Assembly: GCA_023678885.1 (NCBI GenBank)
Contig: CM043013.1
Coordinates: 10,386,791-10,450,790, forward strand
Length of the DNA stretch: 64,000 nt
Reading direction: 5' to 3'
Source of the DNA: Pogostemon cablin
Lineage: Eukaryota; Streptophyta; Magnoliopsida; Lamiales; Lamiaceae
Below are positions 34,741-46,635 of the stretch, one piece after another. Within the stretch, counting starts at the first letter, position 1. Every line of letters begins with the position of its first letter. A model generated the notes under the pieces. It made no database searches. It saw nothing but the letters and a program-made list of their open reading frames with translations, and was not told the origin of the DNA. The position numbers and the translations under genes were made by a program.

Positions 34741-35305
34741 TAGAGTTGTTAATGAGTCTGAAAATCATGGGATCGGCCCGATTAACCCGAAAAAATTAGG
34801 ATTGGGCCAAGAAATTTGGACCCGTTTAACATTTGAACTTTTTGACCCGAAACGATTAACCCACAAGTTAATAGGGTTGGACCGTGGACTAACCGGGTCG
34901 GCTCGTAGGGCCGAGAATTATTATTATTATGTTTAATTAATTTTAACACTCATGGTTGGACAAACTCTCACCATCTTTTAATTTTCATCTCTTTCTCATC
35001 CTTTTTTTTCACTCTAGCCCACAATTTTCTCTAATAAATAAAATACTTAAATAAATATATTAAGATTAATTTAATTATTAAAAATTCTTCTAATTTATAA
35101 GTTTTAAAAATATTTTGCATGTATTAATCTTAATTCTCTCAAATTTTAATTAATAATATATTAATTAATTTTGAATTTATTATACTTATTTATAAAAAAT
35201 TATAATTTATAATTTTTTAAATATTTTTTATTGTACAACCCGCGCCCATTTAACCCATGGGCCGGTAGATTTAGATTAACCTTTAGGGCTCGTTTAACAT
35301 CTCTA
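34741..35305. mobile_element. hAT-like non-autonomous repeat
   Basis: Left end TAGAGTTGTTAATGAG and right end CTCGTTTAACATCTCTA form an imperfect 16-17-bp inverted repeat. Subterminal sequence on both sides is rich in AACCCG and GGGTCGG/GGCCCG words. GATTTAA occurs on both flanks, but not at equal distance from the ends, so the target duplication is unclear. Confidence 0.55.
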
Positions 35306-35431
35306 GATTTAATATACTATTAGGATTAGATGATAGGCACCACGAAATTAGGATACCCTCGATCAATATTCTGTCAGGAGGTTAGATTTGGCGGCGCGTA
35401 CGAAATAGGATGATGTCGTGGAACGTGTACA

Positions 35432-35439
35432 TATAAGAT
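35432..35439 (+). promoter_or_regulatory. Possible TATA box of the F-box gene
   Basis: TATAAGAT lies 42 bp upstream of the chosen ATG. The spacing would give a very short 5' leader, so the real start of transcription may use another element. Confidence 0.35.
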
Positions 35440-35473
35440 TGGTGAACGCATAGAAAAGAAAATTTTCACCGCA

Positions 35474-36787
35474 ATGAAGTCGGTCGTCGAGATGTCTGAA
35501 AAGCGTTCGCCGGCGGCGGATTTAATCGGCAGCAATGCCGATCTGTTGTCAGAAATCCTTTTTTTATTGCCGGCGAAATCCCTATTTAAATTCAAATTGG
35601 TGAGCAGACGGTGGAATTTATTAATCTCAGATAAGAGCCTTCTCAATCGTTGGCTCTTCCACCGCGAACACGCGTTCATCCTCCGGCATCAGTACGACAA
35701 GAAACCAGAATTCTTTTATGGCGGATCTGATGCATATCTCGGCAAATCGGAGTTTTTTATCTGCGATCTGACAGTCAATGAGTTGTCGGGGTTCAAGTTC
35801 CCCTTTGATTTCCCGTACATTAAGATACTGCAATCTACAAACGGGTTGCTGCTTGTACACTGCAGGAATTGGCAATTGAACCACTTCTACGTGTTCAATC
35901 CCACCACAATGGAGAAAAGACTCATTCTTTCTAAGGAAGACAACGTTTTCAGATTTTTCATCCACCTTTATTTAATCTTTGATCCACAAGTTTCAGAAAA
36001 TTACAAAGTTGTTAGCTTCAGCAGCCCATCTATTGATGGTGGTGCCGATTATATTGCTGTTGGGGAAAGGATTCACTTCTGTGTGTACGATTCGGGGACA
36101 CACACATGGACAAATGAGGGGTGGTCGGAGATGTCGTTGGATTATAGTTTCCAATTTCCAGCCGGATTGAACCACGACGGCGGCGTTTATTTCATCCGTG
36201 AGGAGGTATCATCACTTTTCTATTCACCGGAGGAAAAGCGGCTGCGTGAGGTTCCTTGCCCTCCGGAACGGAAAGGAGGCATTGTTGAGATGGAGCCGGA
36301 CGAAAACGGAGTCATTAGTTTGATTGTCCCCAGAAGAAACAAGCATTTTGTGGTGCAATCGAACGGGCATCTCCACTGCCTGCAAATTCATTTCAAGGAG
36401 AAGAAGAATAAGTATCACGGGAAGGTGTTGGAGATGGTGGAGGGTGAATGGATTGTGTGTAAATTGAAACTGAAGTTAAGGATAGTCGAGGAGGTGGAGT
36501 TGGTGGGTATGATCCGGAAGGAGAGGATAGAGGAGTCGGTGTTTGTGTTCCAGGTGGCGGGCGGGCGGGTCATGAAGTTCGGGTTTGGTGATGAAAGTGG
36601 CGAGGTTGTGGTTGAGCATGGCATCGACTTGTCGAAATGCAGGGGCCTGGTTGAGATTTATGGGTATCATGATAGTATGGGTGAGGTTTTTGTTGACCAT
36701 GGCATCTTTTTATGCAATTGCAGGGGACATTGTCCACCTGTTTTAGAAGATGCTCATCCCTTCATTCACTCTTTTGCTTCTGTTTGA
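35474..36787 (+). CDS. F-box protein with FBA-type C-terminal region
   Basis: A 437-residue intronless frame, the only complete gene in the window. The F-box lies at residues about 21-58 (NADLLSEILFLLPAKSLFKF then VSRRWNLLISDKSLL), the part that binds the SKP1/ASK adaptor of SCF E3 ubiquitin ligases. The rest has the blocks of the plant F-box-associated family: a short NGLLLVHC motif near 123-130, FNPTT near 141-145 and a beta-rich C-terminal half that would select a substrate. Substrate is unknown. Residues 376-391 (GEVVVEHGIDLSKCRG) are repeated at 403-418 (GEVFVDHGIFLCNCRG), an 81-bp internal duplication. The first ATG at 35474 is used; a second in-frame Met is at residue 7. Length is normal for the family. 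It is bracketed by repeats, so it could be recent or lineage-specific. Confidence 0.9.
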   Translation: MKSVVEMSEKRSPAADLIGSNADLLSEILFLLPAKSLFKFKLVSRRWNLLISDKSLLNRWLFHREHAFILRHQYDKKPEFFYGGSDAYLGKSEFFICDLTVNELSGFKFPFDFPYIKILQSTNGLLLVHCRNWQLNHFYVFNPTTMEKRLILSKEDNVFRFFIHLYLIFDPQVSENYKVVSFSSPSIDGGADYIAVGERIHFCVYDSGTHTWTNEGWSEMSLDYSFQFPAGLNHDGGVYFIREEVSSLFYSPEEKRLREVPCPPERKGGIVEMEPDENGVISLIVPRRNKHFVVQSNGHLHCLQIHFKEKKNKYHGKVLEMVEGEWIVCKLKLKLRIVEEVELVGMIRKERIEESVFVFQVAGGRVMKFGFGDESGEVVVEHGIDLSKCRGLVEIYGYHDSMGEVFVDHGIFLCNCRGHCPPVLEDAHPFIHSFASV

Positions 36788-37882
36788 TCATGCTCATCAT
36801 CTTCTTATTTCCCTTGATTTTAAATTATTTACTTAGCTATAAGTATTTCTAATAAATCAGATCATATTTAAGTAAATTTGTAATTATGTCTACTTAATAT
36901 TTGTCATTCAATCAAGTTCGTTGTTTTGTTCATGTGGTTTGATATTTTAAAACTCTTATAGAGTATATGCGACTCTGAGATGGATGGTTTGTGATTCTGA
37001 AGCCAATTTTTGTTCCTCTTAATTTCTTTGCAACAGAACTCGTTAAAGAGGTAGCTTTATTAAAGTTTTAGTGCTTGCATATTCTTAATTTCGCATTAGA
37101 ATTATGGATTTTTATCTATCAACATGGATTGCTAGGTAAAGAAAACATACAATGGAAACCTCCCTCCCACACCAACCTTTCACACTGGTGTATTTTATTT
37201 TTAATTTAGTGAAATTATTTAATTAAATTTAATTATAAAATATAGAATACTCGTGTCCTCCATTGATAAACAGAACAGAGAGTGATTGTTGGTGGTGGCT
37301 GCAATAGAATGGTTGTTGAGGTATTGGTGGTGGTTGTGGTGGCTGCAATAGAAGGATCCCTATACTTGACACACATTCTTCTTTCTTTCTATCTTTCTAT
37401 CTAGTTTAGGGTACACCAAACAATCTTAACTCCCTGCCCCTACCCCATGATCATAGCTCCAAAAAAGGCATGCTTCCGAACAGAACATGATCCTCTGAAC
37501 TGAGAAGCTGATCCTCTACACTTTACACTGTAAAGGTAAAAATATCATTTTATACAGGAGTTTAGTGGAGTTTAGTGGGATGGAGGGAGTACAATTTTGC
37601 ACTAAAGTGGTTTGAAATCTTTGAATTTTTTTTTAATTACACTACACATCATGATTACTATGGAATTATAGAATGTAGTTCTTTACCAAATCTATTAGCA
37701 GACTACCTCATAGATTCTCAATGATGAAAATGCTTCGCTGTGTTTTATTTATTTATTTATTTATTTTGTTACTATTATAAAATTTGTTAATTTTTTCATC
37801 GCATCTGACTTTTAGTTGATGGAAAGAATTTATATTAGCGACGTTTAGTTGATGGAAAGAATTTATATAAACTTCTTAATCC
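36788..37882. other. Downstream region of the F-box gene; no gene
   Basis: AATAAATCAG near 36850 is a possible polyadenylation signal for the F-box gene. A TGGTGGTGGCTGCAATAGAA duplication sits near 37290-37350. A lone GTGGGATGGAGGGAG followed by TA near 37576-37591 looks like one end of a Stowaway element whose other end is lost. No other gene is visible. Confidence 0.5.
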
Positions 37883-37897
37883 ATGTTAAATCTAAGA

Positions 37898-38723
37898 TTT
37901 TTTTTTGATAAGTAAAAATTTTATTAGAAGGCATGAGAATTGCCCCAGTGTACAAAGATCACATAAAGATAACAAAAATAATGCTACAATTTCTTGAGCT
38001 TCTATAACAAAATTTTCACCAACTCTCAAGCTAGATACATAATCACAATTCAATGTATAAACTTGATTTAATCGATCAAGTCCTGAAATCTATATCTTTT
38101 AAAATACCTCCTTTGACATGGATGATCAAACTCCAAACTCTACTCTTTATTTCCTCCATGATCCTTTCTTGTTCCCATGAGCCATTTTGAAAAATGATGG
38201 AGTTTCTTGAGCTCCATATCAACCACGCACAACAAATCAATACACTTGACATAATACTTCTCCCTTTTTTACCTGTAATGAGGTTGCAAAATGACAAGAA
38301 ATGGTCATGAATGCTGGCTGGTAAAGCAGTAGAAATATTCCACCATGACAAAATTTTTGACCATATTGCTGAGCTTTTCCTCCATGAATTTTTTAACATG
38401 TTGCTCACTGATATTGACAGGATTACCATTCAAAAATAAATTGAGGACATATGGAGTTGGAAATACGAAGGAGAAGAGGAATATTCCGTCAAAGCGGCTT
38501 ACAATCTGTTGCAGAAGAGAAAGTTAGGAGGAGATATTAGCAATAAAAGAAACATCTCAACTTCTTTGGAAATCTCAGGCAATTTTCAAAGCAAAAGTGC
38601 ACTCATGGCGGATACTAAACAATGCTCTTCCAACCTTAAAGAATCTAAAGAGAAGAAATTATCTGCATGGGAATCAAACGACCTTATGCGCTCTGTGTCA
38701 AAAGGAAGAAGAATCGACGGTCT
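37898..38723 (-). mobile_element. L1-type LINE insertion with inverted 5' part
   Basis: Flanked by an exact 15-bp target duplication ATGTTAAATCTAAGA (37883-37897 and 38724-38738). The minus-strand 3' end is an A tail (T run at 37898-37906). From 38429 to 38076 the minus strand encodes the end of a plant L1 reverse transcriptase protein (CCAWLIWSSRNSIIFQNGSW). From about 38430 to 38723 the plus strand encodes the preceding zf-RVT region (EEYSVKAAYNLLQ, then KVHSWRILNNALPTLKNLKR). So the 5' part is inverted relative to the 3' part, the product expected from twin priming. Confidence 0.88.
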
Positions 38724-38829
38724 ATGTTAAATCTAAGAGTTTAATCCCTACAAGGGATAAAAAGGTTTATCCTTTGCCAACATACTCCACGTGTTCGCTA
38801 TTGTCGTTTGCTTTTAACATATTTAATTA

Positions 38830-39034
38830 CTCCCTCCGTCCGCCCGAAGGTATATGTTTGGTTTTTGCACGCGAATTAAGAAGTATTATTATTTAATGTG
38901 TAGTAAGTAGTTGAGTTGTATTAGTAAGGTGTGGGGGACCCATATATTAAATGTATTAATGATGTATGTGGGTCTCATGCGTTTTAAAAGGAAAATGTAT
39001 ACTTTTGGTGCGCACACCTAAAATAACAAATATA
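38830..39034. mobile_element. Stowaway-like MITE, right end missing
   Basis: Starts CTCCCTCCGTCCGCCCGAAG after TA and shares interior AGTATTATTATTTAATGTGT with its neighbour at 39035. The complementary right end is not found; the adjacent MITE begins directly after TA at 39033-39034, so the elements abut. Confidence 0.75.
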
Positions 39035-39260
39035 CTCCCTCCGTCCAACGGCAAGGGTAGTTTTTGCTTTTTGGCACGTGGATTAAGGAGTATTATTATT
39101 TAATGTGTAGTGGGTAGTTGTATTAGTGGGAGTATGGGCCCCATGTTTTAATTTTATTAGAGGGGATGAGTGAGTCTCATGTGTGTAAAAAAGAAAAGAT
39201 GACCCTTTGGGTGGGACGACCAAAATAAAAAAAGAGACCATTACTGTGGGACGGAGGGAG
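39035..39260. mobile_element. Stowaway-like MITE
   Basis: Starts CTCCCTCCGTCC and ends GGGACGGAGGGAG with TA on both sides (39033-39034 and 39261-39262). 226 bp. Same subfamily as 38830-39034, 20279-20480 and 18408-18610 (in part in inverted orientation). Confidence 0.88.
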
Positions 39261-39262
39261 TA

Positions 39263-40750
39263 TACATTTTTCTAAAAATCATGAATGGCTATACGCAATC
39301 AAGACATTCAATGGCTTGCCATCAACAGACATGAAAAAAGAGCTTTTTAACAAGAAAGCTGGACTTGGTGGGCTCCCTTGGTTACGAGGGTAAGCAACAA
39401 AAAAAGGCTAAGCGGCAAGGCCTAACATTTTTATTCTAAAAATATCAAATAATTAATTATTTTGTGTGAATTCAACGTGACAAAAAAGAAAGGTAAATGT
39501 TAACTTGATACAATCTAAAATAGAAAATTGTCTACATGGAAGTATATGCCAACACACTTCCTCTAATTATGTTTAGATGCACGTTTTTTTTTAAATTATA
39601 TTCAATATAAATATAAATGGCACGGCTGTTCATACTCGTATATGTTTTAATGCACCCTGTAAATTTTGAAATTAAGTATAATACAATATAAAACTAGGAG
39701 GCTATTTGAATTCCCGAATTTAATAAATAAACCAAAAAATAATATAAATTAAAATATTTTAATTAATATGACTTGAATATCATTATGTAATAATATATTT
39801 ATAAATATATTACTAAATGTATCCAAAATTACTAAACATACCTAATTAATTATTTTAGAGTTCTTAAACATATTGCTATTGCCGCCATTGGAACACTGTG
39901 CCACGAGCTCTCCATTATGGAATTCCATCCATAGTGCGAAACGAAGTCGCCCACGGCAACGTGCGACAGCACAGCCACCTGAGGCGCCCATCCCATCACT
40001 TTCCCGATCCCAGAAGTTCTGTTTAATAACCCTTTCAGTAGAATCTCATTTGGGCTTGAAAAATCTCATGTTTTTCTTGTTCTTAAAGATCATAAGAATC
40101 TATGGCAGAGAAACACCACAGATGAAGGAGGTTGTTGATCCAACCATCTGATAATTTCACTATCATCGAACTCCTTTGTTGAACTTAACCAGAGGTCCTG
40201 TTAAATTGGTGGGATTTTGGAATCAATTAAGAGGGATTGAATTGGTGTCATCTCTAGTTCTTGAAAAGTGTTGATGAAGATACCTCTACTCTTCCGAATC
40301 TGTCAAGTCATTTGTATAACAAGTTCAGACAAACCACCATTCTTGTCAATCATCGGAGAAGGAAAGGTCTTCGCCGAAACAGGATTTCGATACCCCGGAA
40401 TCTCGAATTCACGATCACTATCTCTGTATTCAGTTCCATCAATGCCATGTTCATCAGTAAGGTTCTGTACAAACAACAGGTTCTGGAATCATTTTTAATA
40501 CAAGCAATATGTTTCAGAACTCTAAAATAATTTATCATCTAAAATTGATTCCAGTGATTAAAGGTGGAATTTTGGAATCATAAAAAACAAAAATGAAAAT
40601 CATAGATGATCAAGCACCAAGAGTTCGAGAAGAAACAATGAACATCGTCATTTTACTGTAATTATATTTAAAGTGAGTTATGTTTAGTAATTTTGGGGTA
40701 CATTTAGTTATGTAATTATGGATATATTATTATATAAGGGTATTTAAGTC
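39263..40750. other. No gene recognised
   Basis: AT-rich with a mixed-composition patch at 39870-40480. Open frames at 39873-40151 and 40261-40530 have no recognisable domains. No terminal repeats define an element here. Confidence 0.5.
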
Positions 40751-40755
40751 ATATT

Positions 40756-41340
40756 TGTTGTATATAGACCATGCATGCATGCATACAACAATTAATCACA
40801 TATGAAGGATGATGATCAACGGATGTGATCAAGCTATTGATAACAGATTGGAGCCATTGGATGAAGTCTTGAGGTATGCGACTGGATGATGGATTTAAGT
40901 GAAGAATCTAAGTTTGTTGAGTTAGATAGTTAGTTGCATAACAATTGATCCAACTGGCTTCAACATGTGAGGTTGCTAGGCTTCAACACGTGAGGTTGCT
41001 GATTAAACAAGAGTTGAGCTATTGCTCGATATATAAGCAGCAAACGTAGCAGTTAGGTGATCCATTCATTTAGTTCATCTTCCTCAAGAAATTAGGGTTC
41101 TTAGAAGTTTAGTTCGTCATCTTCATCAAGAAGTTGTAACATGTAAACCATTATTAGTGATCTTTCTTCTCCTTAAGAGTGGACGTAGGCTTTAAGCCGA
41201 ACCACTATACATCCTTGAGTCTCTTCTTTGTTTTTGTTTCATATTCAATTTAGATTCATCACGAGAGAGTCATATATAAGTGAGGTTGTGTGTGAGTGTT
41301 TGATCAAAGGGGAGTTTAAAACTTGCTTATTTTCATAAGA
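40756..41340 (+). repeat. Copia 2 5' LTR
   Basis: 585 bp. A TATATAAGC promoter-like motif lies at about 41030. The end is set by comparison with the 3' LTR end and by the ATATT duplication; it does not finish with the usual CA. Confidence 0.88.
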
Positions 41341-41398
41341 AGTGGCGCCTTCTGTGGGAAGCCAAGAATTAGGTGAATAAGTGGAGCAGAAGATCAAC

Positions 41399-42295
41399 AT
41401 GGTTATTACCAAGTTTGACATTGAAAGGTTCTTTGAGAAGACAGACTTCAGTCTGTGGAGCTTGAAGATGGATGCCATCTTGATTTAGCAATGATTATCA
41501 GTTGCAATTAAACATCTTCCTGTGAATCAAGCGGCAGAAGTGGATGCTGTTGCAAATGCAGCAGAGCAAGAACAACAATCAATGGCTAGAAGTACAATTA
41601 TCCTATGCCTTGGAGACAAAGCTCTAAGGGAGATTGCAAAGGAAACTTCAGCCAGAGGAGTATGGAAGAAACTGGAGGAGCTGTACATGGTTAAAAGTTT
41701 GGCAAATCGTTTGTACATGAAGCAGAAGTTATGCTTTTTCATAGTATCAGAAGATAAGTATGTTATCAGCCAATTGAATGAGTTTAACAAGATCATTGAT
41801 GATCTGGAAAATATAGATGTGGCTCTATCAAGTGAGGATAAAACTGTTATTCTCATGTCAGCTCTTCCAAAGTCTTATGAAGGATTGAGAGATACTCTCT
41901 TATTTGGTAATGCTGAATCAATCACTCTTGAGCATGTATTGTTGGCAGTTAAGGCAAAGGTACTCCACAAGAATTCAGATCCACAAGTTATTAGAGAAGG
42001 TTTAGTTACTAAGAAACATAATCAGTGGAGCAAGAACAATAAAAGTAACAGTGCTGATAAAAGGAAGCCAAAAAAGAATCAAAATACTCCATCAGATGAG
42101 GAAGAAAACAAGAATTGCTATCACTGTAATAAGCTTGGACATTTCAAGAATCAATGTTTTAAATGGAAGGCGATGGTGGCAAAGAAGATAGCTAAAAAGG
42201 GAGAAAATAAGAGGTCACATGCAAATCAGGTAACAACTAATCAAACTGGTTCAAATTCTGATTTCATAAAAGTCTTGTCAGTATGTTCTAGTTAA
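41399..42295 (+). pseudogene. Copia 2 gag (broken)
   Basis: Starts MVITKFDIERFFEKTDFSLW with a TAG near 41487, then is open from 41522 to 42295. The CCHC zinc knuckle CYHCNKLGHFKNQC is at about 42116-42160. Strongly similar in order and wording to copia 1 gag (STIILCLGDKALREIAKETS versus STIILCLGDKALREVARETI). A TAA at 42293-42295 separates it from the protease. Confidence 0.9.
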
Positions 42296-45200
42296 GTGTC
42301 AAATGAATGTGTTATGGATTCAGGGTGTACTTTCCATATGACTTCTAGAAAAGATTGGTTTACTGAATTAAGATCACAAGATGAAGGATTAGTCATGCTT
42401 AGTGATGATCATTCCTATAAAATTGAATGAATAGGTTTTGTCAAACTTAAAATGTTTGATGGGAAAATCAGATTATTGACTAATGTCAGATATGTACCAA
42501 GTTTAAGAAGGAATCTAATGTCTCTTGGAATGTTAGATTCTAAAGGTTATGAATGCCATTTAAAGGGAGGGACACTTACTATCATAAAAGGAAGTTCAGT
42601 AGTTGTTAAAGGAATTAAGAGGTCTGCCTTTTATTTCTTAGATGGCTCTGTAGTGACTGGACAAATCAATGCCATTAAAGATGATAGTAGTGTTAAAATA
42701 TGGTATGGGAGGCTTGGTCATATAAGTGAAAGAGGCTTGCAAGAACTTGCAAGACAGAAGTTGTTTTCAATCAGTTCAACCTGTAATTAGATCAGTGTGA
42801 AGCTTGCATATTAGGCAAGTCAAAGAGGTTGAAATTTGGTGCTGCAGATCATAACACCAAGTCAAGATTAGAATATGTTCATTCTGATCTTTGGGGACAT
42901 TCTAAGACCTCAACAATGGGTGTGGCAGGTATTTCATATCCTTTATTGATGATTACTCAAGAAAGGTATAGATAAGAATTTTGAAAACAAATGATGAAGC
43001 ACTCTCAGCTTTCAGAACTTGGTTGACAGAAACAGAACTTTAGACAAGAAGTAAGCTTAAATTCTTAAGGACAGATAATGGACTTGAGTTTGTTTCACAT
43101 GAACTCAACAAGTTTTGTCAAGAGAAGGGAATTAAGAGGCACAAAACAGTGCCAGGAACTACACCGCAAAATAGAGTGGCTGAGAGGATGAATCAAACTC
43201 TTCTTGCAAGAGTTAGATGCATGATGAGTAGTGGAGGTTTCTCAAAAGGTTTTTGGGGTGAGTTAGTATCAACTGCAGTATATCTGATCAACTTATCTCC
43301 ATCCACAACACTTAATTTTAAGCCACCTGAGCAAGTATGGTCTGGAAGGATACCAGATTACAGTCATTTTAGGGTGATAGGTTATCATGTTTATTCATAT
43401 CAGAAGTAGGACAAGCTTGATCCAAGAGTTGTTAAGTATATGCTTGTGGGCTATCCAAGAGAAGTAAAAGTTACAAGCTATGGTGTTATGAAACTAACAA
43501 ATTTATTGTTAGTAAGGATGTAACATATAATAAAGATAAGATGCCTCTAGTTGAAAGTAGTGCTGATAAATTCACTACCACAGATAAGTGTGAGTTTGAG
43601 GTGGAGCATGGTGATAAAGCAATAGTGCAGCAGAATCAAGAAATTGATCAGATTAATAATGATGTACATGAGGAAGTATGCAAAAAGAGAAGTTGAATCA
43701 CCTGGTTCCAATGATAGAAGGACTCTTAGTAGCTATTAGCTAGTTAGAGATAGATTGAGAAGGTAAATCAGAACAACTGTAAGATACATAGAAGCTGATA
43801 GTGTATCATATGCTCTCAATGTAGCATTAGATATTGAAATCTATGAGCCAAGAACATACTCAGAGGTAATATCAGGAAAGGAAATTGTGAAGTGGCTGGA
43901 TGCTATGGAAGAAGAGTTGCAATCATTAAAAAGGAATAATACTTGGATGATTGTAGATAAGCCTGCAAATCAGAAACTTGTAGGTTGTAAGTGGATATAC
44001 AAGAAGAAACCAATTACAAGCAAAGAAGAAGGAATCATGTATATAGCAAGAGGTTTTTCACAATAAGACTGTGTTGATTATAATGAGATCTTCTCACCAG
44101 TAGTAAAATATTGCTCTATTAGAATCTTGTTGTCATTAGTTACTCACTTTGATCTAGAATTACATCAGATGGATGTAACAACAACTTTCTTACATGGAAA
44201 TTTGGAAAAAAAGATATACATGAAGATTCCTAAAGGTGTTAGTCTGAAGGGAGCAGATTCAAAGGCTTGTCTCCTACTAAAATCATTGTATGGACTGAAG
44301 CAAAGCCCCAGGCAATGGTACCTAATGTTTGATGATTACATTAGAGCAAATGGTTTCATCAGAAGCATGTATGATAGTTGTGTATACATAAGATGCAAGG
44401 ATGAATGTTATACATATCTACTACTTTATGTAGATGATATTTTAATAGCATTTAAGGATATGAAAGGAATTAATGCAGTAAAGGATACTGAGGAAGGAAT
44501 TTGACCTGAAAGATTTGGGAGAAGCAAGAATGATACTTGACATGCAAATTGAAAGGGACAGATCAGCTGCTCAATTAAGGTTGTTTCAAGAGTCCTATTT
44601 AGATAAGATTCTTAAGAGATATAACATGAATCTCTGTAAAAGTATTTCAGTACCAGTTAAGCAAGGGCTGAGTCTGTCATTAATCCAAGGCCCTCAAACA
44701 GATAAGGAGAAGATAGAAATGAGTAACATACTATATGCAAGTGCTGGTGGCAGTTTGATGTATGCAATGGTATGTTGCAGGCCAGACCTTGCTTATGTTA
44801 TGAGTGTGATCAGTAGGTTTATGAGTAATCCTAGACTTATACATTGGGATGCAGATAAATGGGCACTCAGATATATCAAAGGAATTATCTCAGATGGATT
44901 AAAATTTCAGACACAAGCTACTTGGGATAGGGATGTGGTTGGCTATGTGGATGCTGATTATGCAGCTAATCTTGATATAAGGAAGTGAATAACAGGCTAT
45001 GTGTTCAACCTATTTGGTACAACAATAAGTTGGAAGGTTACACACCAATATATAGTAACACTTTCAACCACTGAAGCTGAATTTGTTGTTCTTACAGAAG
45101 CAAGCAAGGAATGTGTTTGGTTGATTGGAATTTTGGGAGAATTTGGTGTTCACCAAGATGCTATTGAAGTGTATTGTGAAAATCAAAGTGTTGTACATCT

Positions 45201-45393
45201 CTCAATACATCAGTAGTATAATGAAAGGACTAAACACATTGATGTGAGACTATACTTCATAAGAAATATGATAGAAGAGAAGTTAGTGACTGTCAGGAAG
45301 ATTAAGACATTAGAGAATCCAACTGATGCTTTTACTAAAGCTCTACCAATTCAGAAATATGAATTGTGTAAGAGTTTGATTGGTCTTCACTAA
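42296..45393 (+). pseudogene. Copia 2 pol polyprotein (broken)
   Basis: Protease with intact catalytic motif (VMDSGCTFHMT, about 42312), GAG-pre-integrase (KIWYGRLGHISERGLQELAR, about 42697, then CEACILGK), integrase (HSDLWG about 42880; FLRTDNGLEF about 43063; AERMNQTLLARVRCM about 43180), reverse transcriptase (LELHQMDVTTTFLHG, LYGLKQSPRQWY, LLLYVDDILIA; 43900-44500) and RNase H (TLSTTEAEF, about 45060, then NERTKHIDVR). Damage includes stops near 42428, 42788, 43043 and 43408, frameshifts near 42920 and 44490, and stops near 44986 and 45214. The stop that ends pol is at 45391-45393. Confidence 0.92.
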
Positions 45394-45471
45394 AGGAAGG
45401 AAAAGATATGAACTGCAGCCTTTAATTGCAGCAATGTGGAGAAGATTTATGACTTGTGATGATACATAGTC

Positions 45472-45484
45472 TAAGATGGAGATT
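45472..45484 (+). promoter_or_regulatory. Polypurine tract of copia 2
   Basis: AAGATGGAGATT sits directly before the 3' LTR start TGTTGTATATAG at 45485. Confidence 0.65.
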
Positions 45485-46043
45485 TGTTGTATATAGACCA
45501 TGCATGCATGCATACAGTAATTAATCAAATATGGAGAATGATGATTGGGTAAGAAATAAGCATGATCAACGGACGTGATCAAGCTATTGACAGCAGATTG
45601 GAGCCATTGGATGAAGTCTTGAGGCATGCGGCTGGATGATGGATTTAAGTGAAGAATCTAAGTTTGTTGAGTTAGTTAGTTAGTTGCATAACAACTGATC
45701 CAGCTGGCTTCAACACGTGAGGTTGTTGATTAAACAAGAGTTGAGCTGTTGCTTGATATATAAGCAGCAAACATAGCAGTTAGGTGATCCATTCATTCAG
45801 CTCATCTTCCTCAAGAAATTAGGGTTCTTAGAAGTTTAGTTCGTCACCTTCATCAAGAAGTTGTAACCTGTAAACCATCATTAGTGACCTTTCTTCTCTT
45901 TAAGAGTGGACGTAAGCTTTAAGCCGAACCACTATATATCCTTGAGTCTTTTCTTCGTTTTTGTTTCATATTCAATGTAGATTCATCACGAGAGAGTCAT
46001 AAGTGAGGTTGTGTGTGAGTGTTTCAGCATAGGGGAGTTCAAA
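45485..46043 (+). repeat. Copia 2 3' LTR, main part
   Basis: Matches the 5' LTR up to GGGGAGTTCAAA, where the CACTA element entered. The last 20 bp of the LTR are at 49487-49506 (CTTGCATGTTTTCATAAGA). Confidence 0.92.
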
Positions 46044-46635
46044 CACTACAAGAAACTGTCGAAATACCGATGGATTTACCGACGGATTACCGACGAATTA
46101 CCGACGTTTTTCGATTTAGTATGATTTATTTTTAAAAAAATCATCATAAGAAATTTACGACGAAATTTGCGACGAATTACCGACAGAATTAGCGACAGAT
46201 TATTTTCCGTCGGTAAATCCGTCATTATTTTGGAGGGATTAAATCCCAAAAAATTACCGACGACTATTTTTCGTCGGTAAATATTATAAATTTTCTTTTA
46301 AAAAAATTAAATTTGATTCCTTCATTTACCGACGAATTTAATCCGTAAGTAAATATGCAATTTATTTTTTATTTAAAAAATAAATTAGTTTTTAAGTTAT
46401 CGACGTATTATATTAGTCGGTAAAGTGAAGACTTAATTTTTTTGAACTTACCGACGGAATATATCCGTGCCCTTGAAAACAAATCAACCCATCTGCCTCC
46501 ATTTCCACCAGCCCTAAAATGAATCCACCCATCTGCCAATCCGTCGAGCCACTGCGCCATTGATCATCTTCCTAATTTGGAATCCTTCTTCTTATCTTAA
46601 ACCCTGAGTCCTGAAGCACAGCTGCATCACCTCCA

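Noticed and set aside
35374..36700. Minus-strand frames opposite the F-box gene
   Set aside because: They are antisense shadows of a well-supported F-box frame and show no motifs of their own.
37428..37589. Complete Stowaway MITE
   Set aside because: The right end GGGATGGAGGGAG with TA is clear, but the proposed left end ACTCCCTGCCCC is a poor match. Only a single end is supported.
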